The translations under genes were made by a program, and so were the position numbers. The notes under the pieces were generated by a model. That model did not search any database and had not been told where the DNA came from. It saw nothing but the letters and a program-made list of their open reading frames with translations. From Bacteroidales bacterium (GTDB taxonomy: Bacteria > Bacteroidota > Bacteroidia > Bacteroidales > JAAYJT01), in contig JACZJK010000051.1 of assembly GCA_014860575.1 (NCBI GenBank), positions 1 to 49,858 on the forward strand: a stretch of 49,858 nt of DNA, in the 5' to 3' direction. Shown in pieces: positions 8,909 to 18,299 of the stretch. The first letter of the stretch is position 1, and each line of letters starts with the position of its first letter.

Positions 8909-11662
8909 ATGACTTACAAAAGTTTTAGTCTGATCCTGCTTCTCGCAATTCTGATTTTTATTAGCCCTTCGGCCCTGGGACAACAGCCTGGAGGCGAAAG
9001 TTACGAGAGCATCATTCTGCGTGCAGAACAATTGATGGATCAAAAGAATTACAAGCAGGCAAAAGCTGAATATGAGAATGCCCTGCGCGCCAATCCCGAA
9101 GCAAACTATCCAAGGATCAAACTTCAGCAGATCAGGGAAGTATATGTTGACCCGGATGATGCCCGGCGTTACAACAGTTATATCAGCGAAGGCGAACGAC
9201 TCTATAATCAACAGGATTATAAACAAGCCCGCGAACAGTATTTCTGGGCCAATGTGCTGAAACCGGAAGAAAAGCAACCGCTGGCTAAGCTCAAAGAAAT
9301 TGATGGGCAGTTGAAGGAATTGGATCGCAAGAAAATACTCTACGATAAATCAATCATAATCGCTGACTCGCTTTTCAAGCTGATGGATTACCAGTCGGCG
9401 ATGAATGAGTACCTGTATGCTTCCGGTCTGCTTCCAAATGATACTTACGCCAGGAACCGGGTAAATGAAATCAATAAACAGTTTGAAGCTACCCGGCAGG
9501 AAAAACAGGCATATCAACAACTTGTTGACAAAGCCGATCAGCTTTACATGATCCAGGATTACAATGCCGCATTAAAAGCTTACAATCAGGCACTGCAACT
9601 GAAGCCCGGGGAGAGTTATCCGCTGAGCATGGTTGACCGGATCAATGCCATGGCCGACGACCAACGTTCAATTGAATCCGTTTATGCCAGTGTGATCGAA
9701 AATGCCGACCGGCTGTTCACCGAATCGGATTTGAATGCATCAAAGGCCGCCTATGAGCACGCTCTTCGCCTGAAACCTGCTGAGAAATATCCCCGGGAAC
9801 GTATCGCACATATTGAAACTATACTTGCTGAGTACGCTACTTCAGAAGAAGCCCGGCTGGAAGCCCTGGCGCTGGCTACAAAGTATTACCAGGACAAAGA
9901 ATATGAAAATGCACTTGCCCAGTTTAAAATAGCAGAAAAGATTAAAGCATTGACTGATGATCAGGCAATCGTTGTAGCAGAAATTGAATCAATTCTTGAA
10001 GCTGAAAAGGCTTACAATACTTTGCTTGCAACTGCCGATAACTCTTTCGCTGGTGCAAAATACCCGGAGGCCCGCGAGCAATACACGCAGTTGTTGAAGA
10101 TGAAACCAGAGGCTGCGCATCCGGCTTCACGCATCACTGAAATAGATACCCTTCTTGCGAACCTTGAACAGCAGGAAGCAGCATACCTTGCAGCAATCAC
10201 TGCGGCTGATAATGCTTTTGACGACAAAGATTATGAGCAGGCATTGGATTCGTACAAGCAGGCCAGCAATCTGAAGCCTTCGGAAGCACATCCCAAACAA
10301 CGCCTCGAAAAAACCCAGGCAGTTGTTGATTTCCTCTCTTCGGCTGCTGATTATTTTATGAACCAGGATTACCAGTCGGCGCTGGAACAATACCGTAAAG
10401 CTGAGGAAATATTGCCTCTGAAAGAAGACGAGCTTGCACAAATACGCGAGATTGAGGTTCTTATCGAAAATGAAAAGGCATATACTGCGCTCAGAACCAA
10501 TGCGGATGAGCTTTTTGCTTCAAAAGAATACAACAATGCCCGCCAAAAATATGATGAAGCACTGCAACTCAAGCCCGGTTCAAACCATGATGCGAACCGC
10601 ATTAAGGAAATCGATGGAATCCTGGCTGCCATTGCTGAAAAGGATCAAACCTATGTAAAGGCCATTGAGGCGGCAGACCTCGCCTTTAAGAACCAGGAAT
10701 ACAAACAGTCACTTGCAGCTTATCAGCAAGCGGCTTCGCTCAAGCCAGAGGAAGAATACCCCGGGAAACGGGCAGCAGAGGTTCAGGAAATAATTAAAGA
10801 AATTGAAGCAAAACAGCTTGCTTATAATGAAAATATTGGGGTGGCGAACACAAGGTTTGATGCCGGTGAGTACCAGCAATCCATTGCAGCCTACCAGGAA
10901 GCGCTAAAATACAAGCCAAAAGATCAGTATGCCGAAAATCGCATCGCTGAAGCCCGCAGCCTGGTAAGTGAAGCTGAGATCAACGAATCCTATGCAAATG
11001 CTGTAAGTTCAGCGCGATTCCATGAGGATAACAAAGATCTTGTGAGCGCACTTTCTTCATGGGAAACGGCTGCCGGACTGAAACCCCAGGAAAGCCTGCC
11101 CAAAGAAAAATTGTCTGAATTAAGTGGCATCGTAGCAGCTGAACTGCGAAAAACCCAGGAAGCATACGACAAAGCCATCGCCGATGGCGACCGCTATTTT
11201 ACTACCAAGGTTTTTGATCAGGCCATTGAATCCTATACCGAAGCCGGACGTTTGAAACCCAACGAAAGCTACCCAAGCGAACAAATAGATGCCATTAGGA
11301 AGTACATCGAGGAAAGAGCCATTGTTGACCTGGTAAGCTCGCCTGTCAGCGTAGTTTCAGGCGATGAAAAGCGCTTCGATTTTTCACCCGTTGACATGCG
11401 GGTTCGCAGGAATAACTATGTAATCCTTACACTGCGGTTTGCAAATACGGAATCTTCCCGCTTCTTCCTTAACTATGGTCTTGATTCCCAGAAAAGCGGA
11501 GGGATCGTTCTCAGAAATCCAGGCGGAAAAGAAGAGACACAGTTTATTGTCAGGGTAAGCTCGCAAGACCGCTGGTACCGTATTGATAATAACTGGCTCA
11601 GCATTTATCCCGAAGGTTCAGATGTGGAAATAGTTCAGCTACGCATCTCATCGGGGGACTAA
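8909..11662 (+). CDS. exported protein of about fourteen tandem 57-residue TPR-like repeats
   Basis: 917 residues with a signal peptide (cleavage near SALGQ, residue 25). From about residue 33 to 800 the sequence is one unit repeated about fourteen times, roughly Y...I..AD.LF...DY..A...Y..AL.LKP.E.YP..RI.EI...L. Each unit is a 34-residue TPR plus a 23-residue linker helix, so the protein should form a long superhelical rod. The last 110 residues are repeat-free and beta-rich (FDFSPVDMRVRRNNYVILTL), probably a small sandwich domain. I infer a periplasmic scaffold; partners are unknown. It follows the LolD-type ATPase by 41 bp. An antisense ORF at 8603-9277 is a shadow. Confidence 0.85.
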   Translation: MTYKSFSLILLLAILIFISPSALGQQPGGESYESIILRAEQLMDQKNYKQAKAEYENALRANPEANYPRIKLQQIREVYVDPDDARRYNSYISEGERLYNQQDYKQAREQYFWANVLKPEEKQPLAKLKEIDGQLKELDRKKILYDKSIIIADSLFKLMDYQSAMNEYLYASGLLPNDTYARNRVNEINKQFEATRQEKQAYQQLVDKADQLYMIQDYNAALKAYNQALQLKPGESYPLSMVDRINAMADDQRSIESVYASVIENADRLFTESDLNASKAAYEHALRLKPAEKYPRERIAHIETILAEYATSEEARLEALALATKYYQDKEYENALAQFKIAEKIKALTDDQAIVVAEIESILEAEKAYNTLLATADNSFAGAKYPEAREQYTQLLKMKPEAAHPASRITEIDTLLANLEQQEAAYLAAITAADNAFDDKDYEQALDSYKQASNLKPSEAHPKQRLEKTQAVVDFLSSAADYFMNQDYQSALEQYRKAEEILPLKEDELAQIREIEVLIENEKAYTALRTNADELFASKEYNNARQKYDEALQLKPGSNHDANRIKEIDGILAAIAEKDQTYVKAIEAADLAFKNQEYKQSLAAYQQAASLKPEEEYPGKRAAEVQEIIKEIEAKQLAYNENIGVANTRFDAGEYQQSIAAYQEALKYKPKDQYAENRIAEARSLVSEAEINESYANAVSSARFHEDNKDLVSALSSWETAAGLKPQESLPKEKLSELSGIVAAELRKTQEAYDKAIADGDRYFTTKVFDQAIESYTEAGRLKPNESYPSEQIDAIRKYIEERAIVDLVSSPVSVVSGDEKRFDFSPVDMRVRRNNYVILTLRFANTESSRFFLNYGLDSQKSGGIVLRNPGGKEETQFIVRVSSQDRWYRIDNNWLSIYPEGSDVEIVQLRISSGD

Positions 11663-12205
11663 GGCGTTCGGCGTTGCGGGTTCAAAGTTGATTCCACTTC
11701 GAAAAGTCTTTTCACCCCTAAATCCCCTACAGGGGACTTTCACAAATTGCTGATTTTTAGAGTTTCCCCTTTAGGGGTCAGGGGCTAAAAACGATAAAAA
11801 TCAGCAATTTCTGATTTTTCGGAGTGGGCTCTATGTTCCATGTTCAAAGTTCAAAGTTCCGGACACTGAGCCTGTCGAAGTGCCGGGTTTACCTCTATTC
11901 ATAATTCCATTACTCCAACCAGTCAACCAATTGACTTATCAACCATTCACACACTATATTACTGCATACCTGAATCACGTTGGTTAAGTCAGTCAATCCC
12001 CCTAACCCACTTCGCCAAGGGGGACGCGCTCTTCGCAAGCTTAGCCACAATACTCCATCACTCCATCACTCCATCACTCCATTATTCCATTACTCCAACA
12101 TTCCAACCAATTAACCAATTAACAAATTGACCTTCAAAGCCTAGCCAACAAAAACTCACAGATTCGCATCTTGCCATGAATTTACTCTCATTTTTTTTCT
12201 GACCT
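11663..12205. repeat. 540-bp intergenic repeat region with a 16-bp inverted repeat
   Basis: AAATTGCTGATTTTTA (11744-11759) and its exact complement (11795-11810) bracket CCCCTTTAGGGGTCAGGGG, next to CCCCTACAGGGG. Further on come GGTTCAAAG words, the palindrome CACTGAGCCTGTCGAAGTG (11863-11881) and a run of CCATCACT / CCATTACTCCAA words (about 12050-12110). No gene is supported. Confidence 0.7.
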
Positions 12206-12217
12206 TTGCTTCCGGCA

Positions 12218-13696
12218 ATGAAACCAAAGCAAGGCATGGAAGAATATTTCAGGAAATTCAGGAAAAACATCGTTGGGATTGACCAATCCTACGATTCCCC
12301 ATATGGTAAACAGAAAATTCTCTATGCCGACTGGATCGCAAGCGGCCGTTTGTACGCCCCGATCGAAGAAAGAATTTATAAGGACCTGGGGCCTTTTGTT
12401 GGTAATACCCATACCGAAACAAGCGAGACCGGAACCTTGATGACCAAGGCTTACCATCATGCCCAGCAGCGGATCAAAAAACATGTTAATGCAGGTGAAA
12501 ACGATATCCTCATAAGTACTGGCAATGGAATGACCGGTGCCATTGTGAAGTTTCAGCGTATTCTCGGGTTAAAATACTGTGGGCAGCTTTTTCATCACGA
12601 TTGTTTAAAGGAATCAGAAAAGCCTGTGATTTTCATCACGCATATGGAGCACCACTCCAATCATACCTCATGGTTCGAAACAATGACCGATGTGGTAGTG
12701 CTCGAACCTGGCAAAGACCTGCTGGTTGATCCTGAAAACCTGAGAATACAACTTGAAAAATACAAAAACCGTAAGCTGAAAATAGGGTCATTCACAGCAT
12801 GTTCAAATGTTACCGGAATTCATGTTCCATACCACGAACTCGCGAAAATCATGCATGAGTATAACGGGTATTGCTTTGTTGATTTCGCGGCATCGGCACC
12901 CTATTGTGAAATAAATATGAACCCTGAAGATCCCTCAGAGAAACTCGATGCCATTTTCTTCTCACCGCATAAATTTCTTGGCGGCCCGGGATCAGCCGGT
13001 GTGCTAATTTTCGATAAAAGCTTGTATCATAACCCTGTGCCCGATCAGCCGGGAGGTGGCACGGTAGATTGGACCAATCCCTGGGGCGAATACAAATACG
13101 TTGACAATATCGAAGCACGGGAAGATGGCGGCACACCCGGCTTCCTGCAAACCATCCGCACTGCCCTGGCCATTGAGTTGAAGGAGCAGATGGGAACGCA
13201 ACAGATTTGCAAGCGGGAAGAGCAATTGCTGCAGAAAGCTTTTGATGGGCTCCTGAAAATTCCAGGTATACATATTCTTGCAGACACGGTGCGGGATCGT
13301 ATTGGCGTGATTTCTTTTTATATTGAGAACCTTCATTATAACCTGGTCGTAAAACTTTTGAGCGATCGCTATGGAATACAGGTTCGTGGGGGCTGCGCTT
13401 GTGCCGGAACCTACGGGCATTACCTGCTGGATGTAAGTTATGAAAAATCGAAGTTGATAACTGAAAAAATTACTTCTGGCGATCTTTCTGAGAAACCGGG
13501 TTGGGTTAGGTTATCTCTGCACCCTGTAATGACTGACCAGGAAGTTGATTTTATACTTCAAGCCATTGCAGATATTGTGAAAAACTATGATAGTTTCCAG
13601 AAAGACTATATTTACAACAAGTACACCAACGAGTTTCATCATATTAATGATGGCGAACGCCAGGCCAACATCGTAAAGGGTTGGCTAAAACTCTAA
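12218..13696 (+). CDS. class V aminotransferase-fold PLP enzyme (cysteine desulfurase-like)
   Basis: 492 residues from the ATG at 12218; the frame also extends to a TTG at 12206, and an ATG at 12236 is another option. Fold-type I PLP features are visible: NTHTETS and STGNGMTGA near the cofactor phosphate site, MEHHSNHTSW, VDFAASAPY carrying the Asp that contacts the pyridine ring, and FFSPHKFLGGPG with the Schiff-base Lys (about residue 252). The C-terminal RGGCACAGTYGHYLL resembles the cysteine-bearing loop of cysteine desulfurase or selenocysteine lyase relatives. This long subgroup is usually annotated only as aminotransferase class V; substrate is unknown. It is a lone gene between repeat regions. 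Confidence 0.88.
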   Translation: MKPKQGMEEYFRKFRKNIVGIDQSYDSPYGKQKILYADWIASGRLYAPIEERIYKDLGPFVGNTHTETSETGTLMTKAYHHAQQRIKKHVNAGENDILISTGNGMTGAIVKFQRILGLKYCGQLFHHDCLKESEKPVIFITHMEHHSNHTSWFETMTDVVVLEPGKDLLVDPENLRIQLEKYKNRKLKIGSFTACSNVTGIHVPYHELAKIMHEYNGYCFVDFAASAPYCEINMNPEDPSEKLDAIFFSPHKFLGGPGSAGVLIFDKSLYHNPVPDQPGGGTVDWTNPWGEYKYVDNIEAREDGGTPGFLQTIRTALAIELKEQMGTQQICKREEQLLQKAFDGLLKIPGIHILADTVRDRIGVISFYIENLHYNLVVKLLSDRYGIQVRGGCACAGTYGHYLLDVSYEKSKLITEKITSGDLSEKPGWVRLSLHPVMTDQEVDFILQAIADIVKNYDSFQKDYIYNKYTNEFHHINDGERQANIVKGWLKL

Positions 13697-13772
13697 TTGC
13701 TCTTTCCAAAAAAACAACTGGCTAGTAACAAAATTCCGAATACCCGCATAGAGGCTGCTTTAGAAGCTCGAA

Positions 13773-13852
13773 ATCTTGTCATCCTGAACGCAGTGAAGGA
13801 TCTCTTTTAAGCCTCAAAACCAGATCATTCGTTACACACAGGATGACAAAGA
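13773..13852. repeat. inverted-repeat element
   Basis: CTTGTCATCCTG (13775-13786) is answered by CAGGATGACAAAG (13839-13851), bracketing AACGCAGTGAAGGATCT. This is the widespread type of REP-like intergenic palindrome. It lies between convergent genes and could form a long hairpin in either transcript. Confidence 0.7.
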
Positions 13853-13884
13853 ACATTAAAACTCAGAAGAAGTTAGATAGCCTC

Positions 13885-14394
13885 TCACGGCCTCAATATC
13901 AAGCCATAATAGTATTGCCCGCATTTGTTGTGGTCATACTCAGCAACCTCATGTAGAAATCCCCATTTTTCGAACGCAAACTTTTTCAGTAAGCTGACGC
14001 TTGCCTTATTGTGTTCCAACAAGATAGCTATCAACACACTGAAGTTTAGTTTTGGGGCTTCATTGATGGCAAATTCCAAAAGTTGCGAACCCACTCCCCT
14101 ACTCCAGAAATCACGGTGAATGTAATAACTGATCTCAGCTGTGAACTTTAACGCTTGCCGCCCCGATCTGTAAGGACTGAAAGAAATCCAACCTATTACC
14201 GCGTCATTGGCAACGGCAACATATACAGGAAATAAAGCTGGTTCATGATATTCGAACCAGCTTTTACGTTCTTCAATCGTAAGCGGGGAAGTATGAGCCG
14301 TTGCCTTTATTTCAATAGCCTGGTTGTAGATTTCATCAATCGCCTGAAGGTCTTCAGGTACAGCTAGCCGTATTGTTACTAGTTGCTGGAGCAT
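13885..14394 (-). CDS. GNAT family N-acetyltransferase (phosphinothricin acetyltransferase-like)
   Basis: 169 residues covering a full GNAT fold. IRLAVPEDLQAIDEIYNQAI is the family opening, VAVANDAVIGWISF is the beta4 strand, and EISYYIHRDFWSRGVGSQLLEFAI carries the acetyl-CoA loop (R-G-V-G-S), followed by HNKASVSLLKKFAFEKWGFLHEV. The pattern is that of the PAT/Pat-like GNATs that acetylate small amines; the true substrate is unknown. It would act in the cytoplasm. The gene is alone, convergent with the PLP enzyme. Confidence 0.85.
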   Translation of the reverse strand: MLQQLVTIRLAVPEDLQAIDEIYNQAIEIKATAHTSPLTIEERKSWFEYHEPALFPVYVAVANDAVIGWISFSPYRSGRQALKFTAEISYYIHRDFWSRGVGSQLLEFAINEAPKLNFSVLIAILLEHNKASVSLLKKFAFEKWGFLHEVAEYDHNKCGQYYYGLILRP

Positions 14395-14566
14395 AAATGG
14401 ATTTGTTTTAAACCTTTACATTCAAGAAGAACAAGGATTACCTTAAGTGAGATTGCTTCGGTTAGTTAAGGAACAGCGATTAATGAGGTGCCCTACTAAC
14501 AAAGAAAATCATAATTCGTTAATCCTTGTTCTCAAATCAATTTATCTTATGATTTTAACATTTCAC

Positions 14567-14821
14567 CTAGCAAACCCAACCCAACCGCTGTAATTCTGCA
14601 CGAAAAGTGTTTTTGTTAATTGTATAGCGAAAAAATTCATCCAGGCAAATTTCAAAGGATTCAAATGCTTCATCTTCTGATTTCCCATAACCACTAACGT
14701 CCAATGCCGGACAGTAGACAACCTGAGAGCCACTGTCTTCAAACAAAATTAACGGTAAGTGAACATCAACCTTATGACTATGGCCTTCCCATGTTCCACT
14801 AATTTCAATCTTTTTACCCAT
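14567..14821 (-). CDS. orphan HicB-like antitoxin-fold protein
   Basis: 84 residues. The core VVYCPALDVSGYGKSEDEAFESFEICLDEFFRY is the partial RNase H-like fold of HicB family antitoxins. HicB normally neutralises the mRNA-cleaving toxin HicA encoded next to it, but no HicA-like gene (about 60 residues with a catalytic His) is adjacent on either side. There is also no obvious C-terminal DNA-binding domain, since the protein ends soon after the core. It may be a solitary regulator or a leftover of a toxin-antitoxin pair. The 170 bp between it and the acetyltransferase hold nothing recognisable. Confidence 0.65.
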   Translation of the reverse strand: MGKKIEISGTWEGHSHKVDVHLPLILFEDSGSQVVYCPALDVSGYGKSEDEAFESFEICLDEFFRYTINKNTFRAELQRLGWVC

Positions 14822-14886
14822 AAGTGTATAGTTTCAGCAAAGCTAAGATTTAATTATGTTTTGTTAGCTAAAAATGTTTACTAAGC

Positions 14887-14928
14887 AAAACAGCCACTCA
14901 CATTTTTTATGATGTAAGTGGCTGTTTT
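14887..14928 (-). terminator. terminator downstream of the tRNA pair
   Basis: On the minus strand AAAACAGCCACTTACAT pairs with ATGTGAGTGGCTGTTTT around a short A-rich loop, and the stem ends in a T-run. It follows tRNA-Pro by about 7 bp. As both strands end in T-runs it may work in both directions. Confidence 0.75.
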
Positions 14929-14934
14929 TAAGTG

Positions 14935-15009
14935 TCGGGGTAGTAGGATTCGAACCTACGACCCCCTGGTCCCAAACCAGGTGCGCTAGCCGGGCTGCGC
15001 TATACCCCG
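14935..15009 (-). tRNA. tRNA-Pro (anticodon TGG)
   Basis: 75-nt cloverleaf with acceptor CGGGGTA/TACCCCG, anticodon stem CTGGT-loop TTTGGGA, variable loop and T-arm GTAGGTTCGAATCCTAC. The 3' CCA is not encoded. It is transcribed after tRNA-Ser as a pair. Confidence 0.95.
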
Positions 15010-15022
15010 AAATATTGTCCTG

Positions 15023-15109
15023 CGGTGAAGGGGGGATTCGAACCCCCGGTACCGTTTCCAGTACGACAGTTTAGCAAACTGTTGGTTTAAGCCACTCACC
15101 CACCTCACC
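15023..15109 (-). tRNA. tRNA-Ser (anticodon GCT)
   Basis: 87 nt with acceptor GGTGAGG/CTTCACC, anticodon loop TTGCTAA on stem ACAGT/ACTGT, the long variable arm of class II tRNAs, and T-arm GGGGGTTCGAATCCCCC. CCA is not encoded. It lies 13 bp upstream of tRNA-Pro. Confidence 0.95.
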
Positions 15110-15159
15110 GGATATGGTTGTAAAGAGCGTTTTCACCTCCCAAAACGTTTTAGGGAGTG

Positions 15160-15190
15160 CAAAAATACAAAAATCATTGTTCCCTGCAAG
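15160..15190 (-). promoter_or_regulatory. candidate promoter of the tRNA-Ser/tRNA-Pro pair
   Basis: On the minus strand CTTG (15187-15190), 19 bp, then TATTTTTG (15160-15167), close to the Bacteroidota TTTG / TAnnTTTG pattern, about 50 bp before tRNA-Ser. Confidence 0.5.
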
Positions 15191-15285
15191 ACATTGATCA
15201 ATTATAAAGAAAATTGTTTTCAGAACCACAATTCATACCAATAGCAATCAAAGCATTACCTTTAGCGATCCAAAATTAAAATCGC

Positions 15286-16602
15286 GTGATAATAAGTAAA
15301 AACCTTTATAAAGCCGGATACCTGACTGTTTTTATACTTGCTTTAGCCATTGCAGCCTGGCGCATGCCGGCCTATGCAAGCCGAATGCCCTGGCTTTTAA
15401 CTATGGCGATTGCCGATTTATATTTATTTTGGCATTTATCCTCAGGCGGCATAATCAATAAGCCTTGGCTAAGAAAAGTCCTGGTTTTCATTACAGGATT
15501 GCCTTCAGCATTACTGATGCTTTTTTTCCTTTCACTGGCATTTTTGAGTCCGGTAGATTGGAATCCAATACTCCGAACTTACCTCTTAGGGTTTGTTGTG
15601 TTTTTCTATCTGATCCGGTTAATGCCCTTGCTGGTGCTGATACTTTTTGATTTGCGCAAATCCATTACCCAACTAGCTAGAAAATCTTTTCACTTAGCCA
15701 ACAAAAGAGTCTGGCTCAAGATATCCGCTGTTTTTTCTGCAATTCTTGGTATTGCTATGATAATGGGAATGACTTTGTGGGTGTATGATTTTGAAATTAT
15801 TGAAGAAGAAATTCATATTGAAAACCTCCCAACAGCCTTTGAAGGATATCGGATTGTGCAACTTTCCGATATACATTTGGGCCGCTGGCACTCTCAAAAA
15901 CCTTTGCAAAAAGCTGTTGAGATGGTGAATTCATTGGATGCTGATCTCATTGCTTTTACCGGCGATCTGGTCAATTATGCCACTTCTGAGGCCTTGCCTT
16001 TCACAGAAACGCTTTCATCACTGAGTGCGAAAGATGGCGTTTTTGCCGTGCTGGGAAATCACGATTACGGCGACTATATGCGCTGGCCAAATGCGCATGC
16101 AAAAGAAATGAACGACACTTTGATGAATAATGTAATCAAAGGAATGGGCTGGTTCCTGCTTGAAAACAGAAATGTTAAACTATTTCGCGACAAACAATGC
16201 ATTGTTGTCGCAGGCACCGGCAATTACAGCGACAACGAACATTATCCAGACAGATCGGATGTTCGACTTTCCCTGGCAGGAATCCCCGATTCTTGCAAAG
16301 TAATACTGCTTACGCATACTCCTTCCATTATTGGCCCAGAATTGCTACAAAAACAGCATGTTGATTTAATCCTTTCAGGCCATACACATGGTTTACAACT
16401 TGGATTAAAAGTCGGGAAGCGTAAGTATAGTCCGGCATCCATAATTTACCAGTATTGGGGCGGTTTGTTCAGCATAGAAAATAACGGGCAGGGAAAGAGC
16501 TACATATATGTGAACCGCGGACTGGGTCATATTTTCTTTCCGTTTCGCATTGGTATGAAGCCGGAAATAACCTTGCTTACTTTAAAGTCAATGAAAGAAT
16601 AG
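15286..16602 (+). CDS. membrane-anchored calcineurin-like metallophosphoesterase
   Basis: 438 residues. The N-terminal 165 residues hold about five transmembrane segments, and the rest is a metallophosphoesterase domain with the ordered metal-binding motifs DIHLGRW, FTGDLV, GNHDYG, LTHTPS and GHTHGLQLG. This is the YkuE-like layout: helices first, then a phosphodiesterase domain, whose natural substrate is generally unknown (phospholipid headgroups or cyclic nucleotides are options). The start codon is a GTG at 15286, which precedes the first hydrophobic segment; no ATG is close. A TACCTTTA box about 22 bp upstream could be its promoter element. The downstream 190 bp to the alkaline phosphatase are TGGAGTAATG words. 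Confidence 0.88.
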   Translation: MIISKNLYKAGYLTVFILALAIAAWRMPAYASRMPWLLTMAIADLYLFWHLSSGGIINKPWLRKVLVFITGLPSALLMLFFLSLAFLSPVDWNPILRTYLLGFVVFFYLIRLMPLLVLILFDLRKSITQLARKSFHLANKRVWLKISAVFSAILGIAMIMGMTLWVYDFEIIEEEIHIENLPTAFEGYRIVQLSDIHLGRWHSQKPLQKAVEMVNSLDADLIAFTGDLVNYATSEALPFTETLSSLSAKDGVFAVLGNHDYGDYMRWPNAHAKEMNDTLMNNVIKGMGWFLLENRNVKLFRDKQCIVVAGTGNYSDNEHYPDRSDVRLSLAGIPDSCKVILLTHTPSIIGPELLQKQHVDLILSGHTHGLQLGLKVGKRKYSPASIIYQYWGGLFSIENNGQGKSYIYVNRGLGHIFFPFRIGMKPEITLLTLKSMKE

Positions 16603-16792
16603 TTGTTCAGGGATTGCATTTTTTGTGATGCTGTACAATCGGAAATTCATGGAGTAATGGGGTAATGCAGTGATGGAGTAATGAAGTGATGTATTTGATT
16701 GCCAACTGCAGACTGCCAATTGCCAACTTTTCCATGACGGAACAAAGATCAGGCTGCTCGTTTCAAAGAGATACAAGAGAGTGATCGGAATA

Positions 16793-18196
16793 CTAGCGGT
16801 TCCACAACAAAAATATCCCTTGTGCGATCTCTGTGTTCTGAACGAAAGGCCCTCTTACCGGATCGGTTTCATCAGCCAGGAAATTGAAAATTTCACTTCC
16901 TTTTCCACGAATATAAACAGGGACCAAAGCATTCGTATGATCATCACTAAACCAATTCATTGCAGGAAGCTGCCCCTTGCCATTGTTTTTAATTGTTGTC
17001 AGCACATTTGCTCCATCAGACTCTCCCCATAGCATACCGGTTTCATGATCGCTTGTAACCACGATAAGTGTCTCGTCCCAACTGCTGTTTTTTTCGACCC
17101 AATCAACTACTGCTTTAATGGTGTTGTTGAAGTCATCCATTTCTTCGATCATCCTGCCGGGATGGTTGTCGTGGCCTGCCCAGTCGATAGCCCCACCTTC
17201 AACCATCAGAAAAAATCCATTCGAATTCTGGTTCAGCACATTTACGGCTGCCATTGTCATTTGCTCAAGCGAAGGCACGCCGGGAGTGAAGGGCCGCTGA
17301 AAAGGTATGATTTCTTCATTTCCGCTTCTTGATTGTTGTAAGGTTGAACGAACCTGAGGAATTCCAAGCAAGCGGGCCGGCAGGTTCTGTCCTGAAGCGA
17401 TTGCTGCAAACTTCGTACTGTCGGTAATCAATGTCCATGCATCTGGCTCTCCATCACCACTAATGTCTGGCAAAATATATTGCTGGTTTTCAACCATGAA
17501 AGTTGTTGCAGGCTCGGTACCATCCAGTTGCGACCACAATTCAGCTCCTCCAAGGTATCTGAAATCTGCTTCGGCAATGATGCCATCATTCGTGTACATT
17601 GGATGACCACAACCCATAAGTACATCCAGGGTGCTTTGTAATATTTGTTGCCGGGCAATCTGCTCATAGTTACTGCGACTTTTATTGTGCGCTGAGAAAG
17701 CTGCTGGCGTAGCGTGTGATATCTGAACACTGGTAACGACACCTGCTGCCTTTCCTTTTTCCTTTGCGAACCGGGTCAGGTTTTTGAGGGTGTCGGCATT
17801 GACACCCATTCCAATAGCGCCGTTATATGTTTTACGCCCTGTGGCAAGCGCTGTTCCAGCCGCACCAGAATCTGTGTAATCCTTTCTCAGGTAGGCGGTA
17901 TCGCTCCATACGGCCCGTGGGTTGTAGCCTCCTGCAGCAATTTTTACTGAATCCATTCTGATAAATGCCGGATAACTGGCTTGCGCAAGCTTCTGCCATT
18001 CCCGCCCTTCAAATTCCATATTACCGGTTTCACCAAAAAGGTAAATACTTGCAGCGTCAACATGATTAAAACCCATGCCATCGCCAATAAAAACTATAAC
18101 GTTTTTGGGTGCATCACGCTGAGGTTCAGGTTGACCACAGGATTTCATGATCACTGGTAACAGGATAACCACAAGGTATATCAATATTTTTCTCAT
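16793..18196 (-). CDS. alkaline phosphatase lipoprotein
   Basis: 467 residues with a lipoprotein signal peptide (VVILLPVIMKSC-G, lipid-bearing Cys20). It has the alkaline phosphatase signatures in order: FIGDGMG (metal ligand Asp), DYTDSGAAGTALATG with the nucleophile Ser, MVEGGAIDWAGHDNHPG (Zn ligands) and VVTSDHETG. It releases inorganic phosphate from phosphomonoesters at the cell envelope. Length is normal for the PhoA/D3 family. It is preceded by 100 bp of non-coding DNA and the AbgT gene is in the same direction upstream, so cotranscription is possible but not shown. No Pho-box was recognised. Confidence 0.92.
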   Translation of the reverse strand: MRKILIYLVVILLPVIMKSCGQPEPQRDAPKNVIVFIGDGMGFNHVDAASIYLFGETGNMEFEGREWQKLAQASYPAFIRMDSVKIAAGGYNPRAVWSDTAYLRKDYTDSGAAGTALATGRKTYNGAIGMGVNADTLKNLTRFAKEKGKAAGVVTSVQISHATPAAFSAHNKSRSNYEQIARQQILQSTLDVLMGCGHPMYTNDGIIAEADFRYLGGAELWSQLDGTEPATTFMVENQQYILPDISGDGEPDAWTLITDSTKFAAIASGQNLPARLLGIPQVRSTLQQSRSGNEEIIPFQRPFTPGVPSLEQMTMAAVNVLNQNSNGFFLMVEGGAIDWAGHDNHPGRMIEEMDDFNNTIKAVVDWVEKNSSWDETLIVVTSDHETGMLWGESDGANVLTTIKNNGKGQLPAMNWFSDDHTNALVPVYIRGKGSEIFNFLADETDPVRGPFVQNTEIAQGIFLLWNR

Positions 18197-18299
18197 AGCG
18201 AATTATTAAATGGTTCGAACCCACAAATGTAGCAATTGAGGCAACACTGAATGCCAGTTAATAAAAACTTAACACTAAATGCAAAGCTGACTAATACGA

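Noticed and set aside
8603-9277. 224-codon frame on the minus strand
   Set aside because: Antisense to the LolD-type ATPase and the TPR protein, which have clear family motifs.
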